A stretch of 64,000 nt of DNA from Mesoplasma coleopterae (GTDB lineage Bacteria > Bacillota_I > Bacilli_A > Mycoplasmatales > Mycoplasmataceae). The position numbers were made by a program, and so were the translations under genes. The stretch is from contig NZ_CP024968.1 of assembly GCF_002804245.1 (NCBI RefSeq), positions 620,001 to 684,000 on the forward strand, in the 5' to 3' direction. Positions 33,313-42,212 of the stretch are shown piece after piece; the first letter of the stretch is position 1; each line of letters opens with the position of its first letter. The notes under the pieces were generated by a model. It saw only the letters and a list, made by a program, of their open reading frames with translations. It had not been told where the DNA came from and did no database searches.

Positions 33313-33520
33313 TTACATATAAACAAAAGGTCCAACTCATTTAGAATTTTCTCAAAAAATCAGCATTTTTGATTAAAGGTAAATACCTTATTTTAATGTT
33401 TTGTGCATAAGTTCTAGCACTTACAAAATCTTGTGGTAATCTTCCAATGCTAATTTAACTAATAAATTAATTTTATCTCTATAAGTTATGCTCAATTACT
33501 TCTTTTGCTTTAAAACACAA
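33313..33520 (-). pseudogene. Remnant of the membrane gene at 37069-37863
   Basis: Matches the C-terminal coding part of the intact gene (segments coding WVGPF, RTYAQNIKI) with substitutions, a one-base insertion in an A-run and a missing 5' two thirds. It follows DUF285 gene 2 in the same relative position as the intact gene precedes its own unit. The remaining bases between 32999 and 33312 are AT-rich and non-coding. Confidence 0.75.
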
Positions 33521-33569
33521 AATGAATTCATATGTTTTTTAATTTTTTGATACTTTCGTAATTCTTAAA

Positions 33570-35663
33570 TTAACTATTTCCAGCAAATTTAGGTTGTCAT
33601 TCTTTTTTTCAAATTCCATTATCATGATAAAAGCCAAAATAATTTTTTACTTTTTTAACATCCCACTTAGAAATATCCTGATCAAACACTCAAGCTTCAG
33701 AGAACATACCAGACATATCAGTTACATTTGAAGTATCCCATCCAGAAATATCCTGATTAAACGCGCCAGCAGCAGTAAACATACTAGACATATCAGTTAC
33801 ATTTGAAGTATCCCATCCAGAAATATCGTGATTAAACGCGCGAGCACCAAAGAACATACTAGACATATTAGTTACATTTGAAGTATCCCATCCAGAAATA
33901 TCCTGATCAAACACTCAAGCTTCAGAGAACATACCAGACATATCAGTTACATTTGAAGTATCCCATCCAGAAATATCCTGATTAAACATAGAAGCAGAGC
34001 CAAACATATAAGACATATCAGTTACATTTGAAGTATCCCATCCAGAAATATCCTGATTAAACGCGCGAGCACCAAAGAACATACTAGACATATTAGTTAC
34101 ATTTGAAGTATCCCATCCAGAAATATCATGATTAAACGCTGAAGCACTGTAGAACATACCAGACATATCAGTTACTTTGCTTGTATCTCACCCTGAAATA
34201 TCCTGATTAAACGCGTGAGCATTAGAGAACATATCAGACATATTAGTTACATTTGAAGTATCCCATCCAGAAATATCATGATTAAACATAGAAACTTCAA
34301 GGAACATACCAGACATATCAGTTACATTTGAAGTATCCCATCCAGAAATATCATGATTAAACATAGAAGCATAGCTGAACATATCAGACATATTAGTTAC
34401 TTTGCTTGTATCTCACCCTGAAATATCCTGATTAAACATAGAAGCATAGCTGAACATATCAGACATATTAGTTACTTTGCTTGTATCTCACCCTGAAATA
34501 TCCTGATCAAAATCAAGAGCATTCTTGAACATACCAGACATATCAGTTACATTTGAAGTATCCCATCCAGAAATATCATGATTAAACATAGAAGCATAGC
34601 TGAACATATCAGACATATTAGTTACATTTGAAGTATCCCATCCAGAAATATCATGATTAAACGCGTGAGCACCAAAGAACATACCAGACATATTAGTTAC
34701 ATTTGAAGTATCTCAATTTGAAATATAACTAAAATTAGTAGCAAAAGCAAAATCGTAAAATAAATAACTCAATGATGTTATGTTTTTATTTAATTTTTCT
34801 GGAAAAATTATATTTTGTGAATATTGACTAAAAATAGAAGAAACTGATTTGTTATTTTCATCATCAAAGAATATTCCACAAACTTGACCATTGCTATATC
34901 AACCAAACTCAATTATTTCAGTTATTTTAATATCTTCTCAATCTTCAATACTTGTTTCTTTAAAATCTTTTGAAAGAATTTCATTCTTTCCCTCCACTTT
35001 ATAAAACATCATTGTTGAATTTAAAGCAGTTTGTATTTTGAATTCACCACTAAATTCTGATGCTCATTTATATTCATCTTGATTTAATTTAATTTTTATT
35101 GTAATTTCAAATTCTTTATCCCATTCTTCAGTGCCTATTTTTTTGAATTCAATAAGCGGAAGAGCTGTTAATTTTGAATCAATTTTTTCATTAAATACTC
35201 TTAAAATTGCTTCTTCAGCTTCTTTCTGGTTGTATTCCTGAAGAATACCTGACTTAAAAGCTTTTTCCAATTCATTTTGATCTATTGTAGTAATTTTTTT
35301 AACATTTGCTGTTACTTTGAATTGCCCATCAAAGTTGTCAACATCTCATTTGTAGTCAGATTTAAGTACAACTTTAACATTATAAGTTTCATCCTCAAAC
35401 GCGAAAGTACTTGGCTTATCAACTTCTACACTACTAATTCCTTCAACATCATTAAGTGCTGAATTCAATGCAGCAACAGCTTCCTCATCAGTCATTTGTT
35501 TGTTTTGAACTGAAGCATTAAGTATTGACTGAATATCATTTTTTTTAATTTCAGATTTTATTGATACTTTGTTTAAGTGCTTCAGAGATTGATATGAAAC
35601 AATTCCTGTAACAACACTTGAAGTTAGAGAAACTATAGCTAATAATTGTAATAATTTTTTCAT
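33570..35663 (-). CDS. DUF285 (BspA-like) surface repeat protein 2
   Basis: A 697-aa paralogue of protein 1. It has the same signal-like start [20 protein letters not shown] without a lipobox cysteine, the same two-module N-terminal region, and about 14 tandem 25-aa DUF285 units coded by 75-bp DNA repeats (about 33650-34730). The typical unit reads [21 protein letters not shown]. The DNA repeats are much more alike than in protein 1, indicating recent expansion or homogenisation. Trp in the repeats is mostly TGG, whereas neighbouring genes mostly use TGA. It starts 40 bases after the two-helix membrane gene and is probably co-transcribed with it. Confidence 0.87.
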
Positions 35664-35703
35664 TTTATTCTCCTTTGACTAGTTAAAAAATAATTTTTCT
35701 TTT

Positions 35704-36507
35704 TTAATTTGTAATTTCATTTTTTACATTTTTCATGTAAGTAATTAATTCTCTTTTAGTTAAATCTCTTAAGTTAACTTCTTGTAATTTTTTTGATAAG
35801 TTCTTTTCGATTGCAACACTTCTTAATTTATTTGAATATTTTTGTAACTCATATCTTTTTTCACTTATTTTATCTGAACCATCTATTTTAGATCTTTCTG
35901 ATATTGAAAGTTTTTTATCTTTCTTAAATTCTATTTGATCTTCATTCAATTCTTTTTCATACTTTTCTTCCATTTTTGAAATAAACATTGTTGCTGATAC
36001 TTCAGAAATTTTAGAGTCTTTTTTAGAATTAATTTTTCTTGCTTTTCCATTTACATTATTTGACTTTTTAATTTCATCTTGTTGTTTAGAAATACTTTTA
36101 ATTTTTAATATTTTATTATCTTTAAAAAATTCATAAATGATAAAACCAAGAATAAATGCAATACCAACTATTAAAACTCAGTTAAATAGTAAGTCTCAAA
36201 AAATTGGAAGCAAAAATATATATCCGCCATTTACACTGTATAATAAATTAAATTCTGAAAAAGACTTTGAACCTATTGGCCCTGTAAAAAAAGAACTTGT
36301 TATTTTTCCATTAGCAAACCAACTATGATCTGTTCTGTTTACTAAATTAACTTGTGATTCAAATATTTCTTTTCATTCGCTAGTTCCATTTATAGCTTGA
36401 TTTATCATTTTAAACATAAATGCTAAAATTAATAAAATAACCATGATTACTAATCAAAAAAAGATATTTTTAAATTTATTCTGTTTTATTTTTATCATTG
36501 TTTTCAT
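35704..36507 (-). CDS. Two-helix membrane protein with charged coiled tail
   Basis: A 267-aa protein not assigned to a family. The first membrane segment lies at about residues 15-35 and the second near 110-135 (LLFNWVLIVGIAFILGFIIY); the loop between carries RTDHSWFANGK. The C-terminal half is highly charged and helical (KMEEKYEKELNEDQ, KRYELQKYSNKLR) and probably cytoplasmic. It is first in a two-gene transcript with DUF285 protein 2 and has a TTGACA promoter. A decayed copy lies beside DUF285 protein 1, so the two genes belong together evolutionarily; an anchoring or export partnership is only a guess. Confidence 0.72.
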
Positions 36508-36521
36508 TTTGTTTCCTCTTT

Positions 36522-36550
36522 ATAATCTTTTATTTATTTTTTGTTGTCAA
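36522..36550 (-). promoter_or_regulatory. Promoter of the two-helix gene / DUF285-2 operon
   Basis: Minus strand TTGACA, 17-base spacer, GATTAT, ending about 15 bases before the start codon. The -35 box is perfect consensus; the short leader leaves just room for the AGAGG ribosome site. Confidence 0.6.
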
Positions 36551-36685
36551 TTTTATCTTTTTTATAAGTTAATAATTAACTTCTTTAAATTCTTATTTTT
36601 TAAAATCTAAGTCTTTGTAATAGATTTTTTTTGCTAAAATAGACTACACTACACTACACTTATAAGTGGTTATGTATATCGTAAC

Positions 36686-36723
36686 AAAAAAAAAAAAAAA
36701 GCAAATTTTTAAGTGAATTTGCT
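36686..36723 (-). terminator. Terminator with A15 tract, duplicated copy 2
   Basis: Minus-strand GCAAATTCACTTAAAAATTTGC followed by 15 T, between the membrane gene at 37069 and the two-helix gene. The bases 36724-37068 between this hairpin and the upstream stop hold no gene and are duplicated in decayed form at 33000-33312. Confidence 0.8.
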
Positions 36724-37068
36724 TTTTTGAATTTAAACTTTAAACTTTTTTCTTATATAAAATCTAAAAGTGTGGCAAAATACTTTTTTCAGTTTTAAAA
36801 TTTTGTACAAATTGTAACCACAATTTCATATATTATTTTTATTATAATTAAGTTATATAATTAATACTTAAAAATATTTAGAACCAACAATTAGATAATA
36901 GCTGTACATGAATTAAAAAATAGCAAACTTTATAATATAAAGAATTATAAATAAGTCTGCATTTTAAAAATACAAAATAAATTATGCTTGACTGGCTGAC
37001 AGTTCTAATTTTAAACTTGAGATAATTTTAATAATATGATAAAAGACTATAAACGCCTTATCTTTCTC

Positions 37069-37863
37069 TTACATATATACGAATGGACCAACTCATTTAG
37101 AATTTTCTCAAAAATCAGAATTTTTGATTAACGGTAAATAACTAATTTTAATGTTTTGTGCATAAGTTCTAGCACTTACAAAATCTTGTACGTATTCTTC
37201 TAAAGCTATTTTAACTAATGAACTAATTTCATTACTATAGTTATACTCAATTGTTTCTTTTACCTTAAATGAAAATAAATAAGATATGATCATTGAAATC
37301 AAGCCAATAAAGAATAAAATTGAAAACATTGGTATTTTTCAAACCCAAAGAATAATCTTATCTGTATTTTCGTTTGTTCTTCCACTCATATATCCAAATA
37401 AAACACAATTCATTAATAAGCATATACACATTAGTGCCAATGATAAGAATGGAATAGTTACTAATAATCATTTATATCCTCTAACTAAGCCATTTTTTTC
37501 ATTTATTTTTGATGCAATTCATAGTCTTGAAATAATATAATCAATTTCATAACCTACTGACTCAAATATTTTTTTTGAAATTACTATTTGTTTTTTATTT
37601 TTATTTAAGTTTCTAAAAAGATTAATATAATTTTCTGTACTTGCATAAATAATTTCATAATCAGCCAAATTATATATTCTTTTAAACTGCTCTATTATTC
37701 TTTCAATTTCCTTTGAACTAATTACATCATTATATGAATTGATCCTTGGTACCTGATAATTGATGTATGCTCTATTAAAATACAACACTGAAAATAGCAA
37801 CGATATCATTACAATAAAGTTAACTATTAGTAGCATTAAATTTATAACAAATAAACTATCCAT
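37069..37863 (-). CDS. Membrane protein, possibly a degenerate zinc-peptidase-like fold
   Basis: A 264-aa protein. It has an N-terminal membrane helix (MDSLFVINLMLLIVNFIVMI), a soluble stretch, two central helices (LLVTIPFLSLALMCICLL and PMFSILFFIGLISMIISYL) and a cytoplasmic-looking end. The order helix, EIERII, KKQIVISKKIFES, then paired helices recalls the membrane zinc peptidase family of B. subtilis YugP, but no HExxH is present, so no catalytic activity is claimed. Its 5' flank and first codons are almost identical to those of the HNH gene next door. A truncated copy lies at 33313-33520. Confidence 0.65.
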
Positions 37864-37928
37864 TTTATCACCTATAATGATTATAAAAAAAATAACACCT
37901 AAGTGTCATAAAAAGATTTTTATTAATT
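37843..37928. repeat. 86-bp direct repeat, copy A
   Basis: Nearly identical to 38775-38861. It spans the stop of the HNH gene, a TGACAC-TTAG-GTGTTA hairpin with T-run (37893-37908), the ribosome site GGTGATAAA and the first codons MDSLFVI of the following gene. It indicates duplication of an intergenic module. Confidence 0.85.
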
Positions 37929-38795
37929 TATTATATTTTCAAGAATTAAATCACTTTTACCTAAATTACATCTTTTGCATAATGTTCATAAATTAGATAA
38001 ATCAGAATTTCCACCTTTTGCAATAGGAACTTTATGATCAATATGTAGTACAAGTGAACTATCATTTTTCTTTGATTCACCGCAAACTTGACAAGTTAAA
38101 TTATCTCTATTAAGAATTTGAATGCGAACTCTATCACTGACAAGACTTCTTTCATATTTTCTTCTAAATTCTTCTGAAGATCTTTTAACTTTTTCGTTTT
38201 CGACACTTTCTAAGATATCAAATATTTGTTCAAAAGTTTTAATCATATTTTCTTTATAACTATTTCGTCCAGCAGGTGTCACATATTCTTTCGATAAGTT
38301 AATGTTAAAATCGATATCTGGTTTAATATAATTAGAAAAATAAATTTCCTTTTCATATTTGTAAAATTTTTTAGGTTTTATTTTTGAAGTCAAAATAACT
38401 TCTAAATTTGTTTGAATAAATGATTCACTAATTTCTTTTTCATATTCTTCTTTAAATTGTCTATTAGCTATTATAGTTCCAATAATATTTTTAATTTGAA
38501 TTTCATTTTCATATAAATAATTGTAACAAGCACTATAAAGTGAGAAATTATCATAAGTTCTTTTTCCATTAAAGTGATTAAATTGAAGCGCTATGTTTTT
38601 AGTATTTAGCTCTTTAAATCTTTCTTTATAAAATAAATCAATTTCATTTCTTCTTTTTATTGCTTCACTTAATCCAATTATTTTGTCTCTTATTTTTTTA
38701 GTTTTATGAGAAAAATAAGAAGAAATTACTAAGGAAATTACAACTATTAAAATTAAACCTATTAGAAAAAATCCTATAACAAATAAACTATCCAT
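37923..38795 (-). CDS. Membrane-anchored HNH endonuclease
   Basis: A 290-aa protein. One N-terminal membrane helix (residues 4-27) is followed by the positive HKTKKIRDK, predicting the rest is cytoplasmic. A helical middle region (30-215) leads to a C-terminal HNH nuclease domain: zinc cysteines Cys235 and Cys238 (CQVC), catalytic HIDH at 251-254, KGGNSDLSNL, and Cys273/Cys276 with Asn277 (CKRCN). All key HNH residues are present, so an active DNase is likely. Anchored HNH domains occur in restriction-like and competition systems; the role here is unknown. Start is the ATG behind GGTGATAAA. Confidence 0.85.
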
Positions 38796-38861
38796 TTTAT
38801 CACCTATAATGATTATAAAAAAAAATAACACCTAAGTGTCATAAAAAGATTTTTATTAATT
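38775..38861. repeat. 87-bp direct repeat, copy B
   Basis: Partner of 37843-37928, differing mainly by one extra A in a homopolymer. It contains the yebC stop, the same terminator hairpin (38826-38841), the GGTGATAAA ribosome site and the MDSLFVI start of the HNH gene. Confidence 0.85.
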
Positions 38862-39573
38862 AAATAGCTGCATTATGATATACGTTTTGTACATCTTCTA
38901 ATTCATCAAGTTTGTCCAATAGTGTTTGTAATTGTTGTTTTAATTCAGCATCAGTAACTTCAATATAATCATCAGTTGGAATTAATTTAATTTCTGCCAT
39001 TAAATATTCTTCAATTCCTAATTCATCTAATGAATGTTTAACTGCATTAAATGATTTGTAAGGAGCTGTAACAATAATCATATCTTCTTCAACTTCAACA
39101 TCATTAACATCAACTTCACTCATCATTAATTGTTCAAGCACCTCTTCTTCTGTTTTGCCTTTAAAAGCAAACATTGAAACTTCCTCAAACATAAATGCAA
39201 CTTTACCTTCTGGATTACCATTGTTTTTGTTAAAAACTTCTCTAATGTTTGCTGCTGCACGGTTAACATTACTTGTTAATGCATCAACAATAATAGCTAT
39301 GTTTCCTGGACCCATTCCTTCATATCTATTTGATACATAGTTTTCAGCATCTCCACCAGTTGCTCTTTTAATAGCTCTATCAATAACATCTTTTGGAATT
39401 TGATTTGATTTTGCTTTATCAATTAGAGCTCTTAATGCTAAGTTTGATGTTGGATCTGCACCACCAGCTTTAGCTGCCATATAAATTTCTTTACTTGCTC
39501 TACCATTAGCTGCAGATTTTTTAGCAGCTGTTTTCGCCATTGACGCGGCGCGTACTTCATGTGCTCTTCCCAT
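38860..39573 (-). CDS. yebC: YebC/PmpR family protein (TACO1-like)
   Basis: A 237-aa cytoplasmic protein of the YebC family, which eases translation of difficult sequences such as proline stretches and has been described as a transcription regulator in other bacteria. The start MGRAHEVRAASMAKTAAKKS is the family hallmark, followed by GGADPTSNLALRALIDKAKS, PKDVIDRAIKRATGG and YEGMGPGNIAIIVDALT. It contains no UGA codon. It starts one base after the deoxynucleoside kinase stop and is the last gene of that transcript, ending at a hairpin shared with the direct repeat. Confidence 0.95.
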   Translation of the reverse strand: MGRAHEVRAASMAKTAAKKSAANGRASKEIYMAAKAGGADPTSNLALRALIDKAKSNQIPKDVIDRAIKRATGGDAENYVSNRYEGMGPGNIAIIVDALTSNVNRAAANIREVFNKNNGNPEGKVAFMFEEVSMFAFKGKTEEEVLEQLMMSEVDVNDVEVEEDMIIVTAPYKSFNAVKHSLDELGIEEYLMAEIKLIPTDDYIEVTDAELKQQLQTLLDKLDELEDVQNVYHNAAI

Positions 39574-39574
39574 A

Positions 39575-40195
39575 TTAAATCTCCTTCTTAATTTTTTCTA
39601 TAGTTCTAATAACTTCTTCAACTTTCTCATCTAAGTTGTTGTTGTTAGCATCAATAACTAAAAATGGAAAATCATTTTTGTGTTCTTGGTAATATTCTTC
39701 ATATGATTCATTTAAAATTTTCCAGTATTCTTTATCGATGCTTAACTCTGCTGATCTTCCACGTTCATTAATTCTTCTAATTGAAGTTTCATCAGAAACT
39801 TTTAAGTAAACAACTAAATCAAATTTTAATCTGTCGTTTGGATATTTCAAGTTTTCAGAAACTACATATTGAAAGAAATCGCAATATGTTTTGTAATCTG
39901 TATCATCAACATTCCCCATTTTATGACCAACATTCATGAATATTGGATCCTCAATAATTGTTCTATCAAAAATTTTGTTTTTTAAATCTTTCGCTGCAAA
40001 TAATTGTTTTGATCTTGCTGTTAACATAAATATTTGCATTCTGAAAGCATAAGCTTTAATATCTTTATAATAATTTTCAAAGTATGGGTTTTCATCGATT
40101 GGTTCGGGAAAAATTTCATAATTTAATCTGTTTGATAATTCCTGAGAAATTGATGATTTTCCAGCTCCAACTGTTCCAAAAATAGCTATTTTCAT
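39575..40195 (-). CDS. Deoxynucleoside kinase (copy 1)
   Basis: Phosphorylates salvaged deoxynucleosides with ATP. The 206-aa enzyme has P-loop GTVGAGKSS, FPEPIDENPY, the substrate motif DRTIIEDPIF, RINERGRSAE (LID) and ends DANNNNLDEKVEEVI. It resembles the deoxyadenosine/deoxyguanosine kinases of mollicutes and Firmicutes. No UGA codon. It lies three bases after a paralogue, so the pair are tandem duplicates with possibly different base preference. It fits with the 2'-deoxyguanosine riboswitch on nrd in this window. Confidence 0.92.
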   Translation of the reverse strand: MKIAIFGTVGAGKSSISQELSNRLNYEIFPEPIDENPYFENYYKDIKAYAFRMQIFMLTARSKQLFAAKDLKNKIFDRTIIEDPIFMNVGHKMGNVDDTDYKTYCDFFQYVVSENLKYPNDRLKFDLVVYLKVSDETSIRRINERGRSAELSIDKEYWKILNESYEEYYQEHKNDFPFLVIDANNNNLDEKVEEVIRTIEKIKKEI

Positions 40196-40197
40196 AA

Positions 40198-40812
40198 TTA
40201 TTCCTTTAATCTTTCTATTTCTTTCAAAATTTCATTTACTTTAGCTTCTAAACTATCATTATTTGCGTCAATAACAATAAATGGTAATTTATCTTTGTAT
40301 TCTTGATATTGTTTTTCATATAAGGAATTTAAATTCATTCAAAATTCATTATCAATTTTTAATTCAGTTTCTCTTGCTCTTTCATGTATTCTTTTAAGAC
40401 AAACTTCATTGCTTGCTTTTAAATATATAACTAAATCAAAATTTATTTTATTTGATGAATTTGCCATTGTTTCTAAAATAACATTATTAAAGAAACTTAA
40501 ATATGTGGCAAAATCTAAATCAGTAATTAAACCATTTTGATTTTTTAACTTCATAAAAATTGGATCTTCTATAATAGTTCTATCAAATATTATATTGTCT
40601 TGATTTTTTGTCTCATACATTTGTTCAGCTCTAAGAGTTAACATAAATATTTGCATTTTAAATGCGTTTTGAGAAACATCTTTATAAAAATCATCAAAAT
40701 ATGGATTCTTATGAATTGGTTCCAAAATTAAGTCATAATTTAAAGTTTTCGATAAAGCTTTTGCAAGGGTTGTTTTACCAGCTCCTGTAGTTCCAAAAAT
40801 TGCAATTCTCAT
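40198..40812 (-). CDS. Deoxynucleoside kinase (copy 2)
   Basis: A 204-aa paralogue of the next gene: P-loop GTTGAGKTT, EPIHKNPYFDDFYKDV, DRTIIEDPIFM, RIHERARETELKI and ending VIDANNDSLEAKVNEIL. One UGA Trp (NEFWMNL) lies where copy 1 has DKEYWKI. The shared EPI, DRT and ERxRxxEL motifs put both in the dNK/dGK/dAK family. Substrate choice cannot be read from sequence by eye. Confidence 0.9.
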
Positions 40813-40830
40813 CTTTAAATCCCTTCTTAA

Positions 40831-41583
40831 TTATTTTTTTACATCTTCTTTTCTTTTCGTTGCATGATAAATACCATAGAATTTTTTAACTTCATGAGGT
40901 TTCAATTCTCTGTATCTCCCAACTTCTAAATCATCCACTTCCAAAAATTCAATTTTTGTTCTTTTTAACTTCATTAAATTTGCTTCAATAGCTGAAAACA
41001 TTTGCTTAACGTGGTGTTTTTTACCTTCAGCAATTGTCATCTCAACAATTGATTGATCTTTTTCTTGATCATAATTTAATAATTCGGCTTCAATAGCTTT
41101 CGTAAAGTATTCGTCTTCAATCTTTACACCTTTTAACAATTGATTAACTTGTTGCTTTGTGACTTTTCCTTTACATAATCCTTGATATGTTTTAAAAAAC
41201 TCATATCTTGGGTGCATAACAAAGTTTGCAAATTCTCCATCATTAGTCATAATAATTAATCCACTAACATCATAATCAAGTCTTCCAACTGGATAAACTC
41301 GTGTTGGCACATCTTTAAAATAATCTGCAACTGTTTTACGTTGTTTTGGATCATACATTGTAGTTAGAACTAATCTTGGTTTATTAAATAAATAATAAAA
41401 CTTTTCATTATTTTTAGTTGTTTGTTTGCCATTAACTTCAATGTCAGCATCAGGACTTGTTTTGAAACCAAGTTCAGTAATTACTACGCCATTAACTTTA
41501 ACTTTACCTTCAACAATTAATTTTTCAGCATTCCTTCTTGAAGTTACTCCCCTAGCTGAAATAATTTTTTGTAATCTTTCCAT
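40831..41583 (-). CDS. rluB: Pseudouridine synthase RluB/RsuA family
   Basis: Modifies a uridine in rRNA. The 250-aa protein has an N-terminal S4 RNA-binding domain (MERLQKIISARGVTSRRNAEKLI, then GKVKVNGV) and the catalytic signature VYPVGRLDYDVSGLIIMTNDG with Asp nucleophile. The segment EGKKHHVKQMF corresponds to the family's EGRNRQVRRM. No UGA codon is present. Start overlaps the scpB stop (sharing one base), the common scpA-scpB-rluB arrangement of Firmicutes, which supports RluB over RsuA. Confidence 0.92.
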   Translation of the reverse strand: MERLQKIISARGVTSRRNAEKLIVEGKVKVNGVVITELGFKTSPDADIEVNGKQTTKNNEKFYYLFNKPRLVLTTMYDPKQRKTVADYFKDVPTRVYPVGRLDYDVSGLIIMTNDGEFANFVMHPRYEFFKTYQGLCKGKVTKQQVNQLLKGVKIEDEYFTKAIEAELLNYDQEKDQSIVEMTIAEGKKHHVKQMFSAIEANLMKLKRTKIEFLEVDDLEVGRYRELKPHEVKKFYGIYHATKRKEDVKK

Positions 41584-42212
41584 TAAAAAATTCCCTCTGA
41601 ATCATCTTCATTAAAGACATCATCTTCTGAAAGCATTTCTTCAGTTACTTTTTCGTTTTCATCAAAATCATTTTCATCATTTACATTTTTATATGAAGCA
41701 AAATCAATTTGAGGTAGTGCTTCAAATCCACCTGTAATATTGAATAACTTGAAGAAGTTATCTGTAATTGTATATAGGTTTGCTCCTGTTGAAGTTTTAC
41801 CAACTGCTTTGATTAATTTTTTTTGTCTTAATCTATAAATTTGGTATGAACATTCAGCCTGTCTTATTAACTCAATATCATGCTTTGAAATTGGACCTTT
41901 ATAAACAATTATTGATAGAACTTCAATACTTGAATTTGATAATCTAGAGTTGTTAACTTCTAATTCTAGCTTTGCAAAATATTCATGCAACTCTGGTTTA
42001 GTTTGCAATCTATATTTATTTTTTCCAAATTTTTGAATTGAAAATGCAGAATCAACATCTGAAGAATATTTTTTTTCTAGTTCCAAAATAGTTTCTTGAA
42101 TCGTTACTGGTCTAACATCTTCTAATACATTTTGCAAATCTAGTAAACTAATACCTTCATCACCATAAACAAATAATAAACCTTCAACTATCGCTTTAAT
42201 ATTATTATTCAT
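41583..42212 (-). CDS. scpB: Segregation and condensation protein B
   Basis: Regulatory winged-helix subunit of the SMC-ScpAB chromosome condensin. The 209 aa show an ScpB lead-in KAIVEGLLFVYGDEGISL and two winged helices (NSSIEVLSIIVYKGPISKHD, YRLRQKKLIKAVGK), with TGANLYTIT matching the family's LGRPxLYxTT. The acidic tail (DENDFDENEKVTEE) is unusual in length. It overlaps scpA by eight bases. Confidence 0.92.
   Translation of the reverse strand: MNNNIKAIVEGLLFVYGDEGISLLDLQNVLEDVRPVTIQETILELEKKYSSDVDSAFSIQKFGKNKYRLQTKPELHEYFAKLELEVNNSRLSNSSIEVLSIIVYKGPISKHDIELIRQAECSYQIYRLRQKKLIKAVGKTSTGANLYTITDNFFKLFNITGGFEALPQIDFASYKNVNDENDFDENEKVTEEMLSEDDVFNEDDSEGIF

Noticed and set aside
33650-34730. 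Regular 75-bp repeats resembling a CRISPR array
   Set aside because: They are in frame, have no unique spacers and encode DUF285 units; no cas genes are present.
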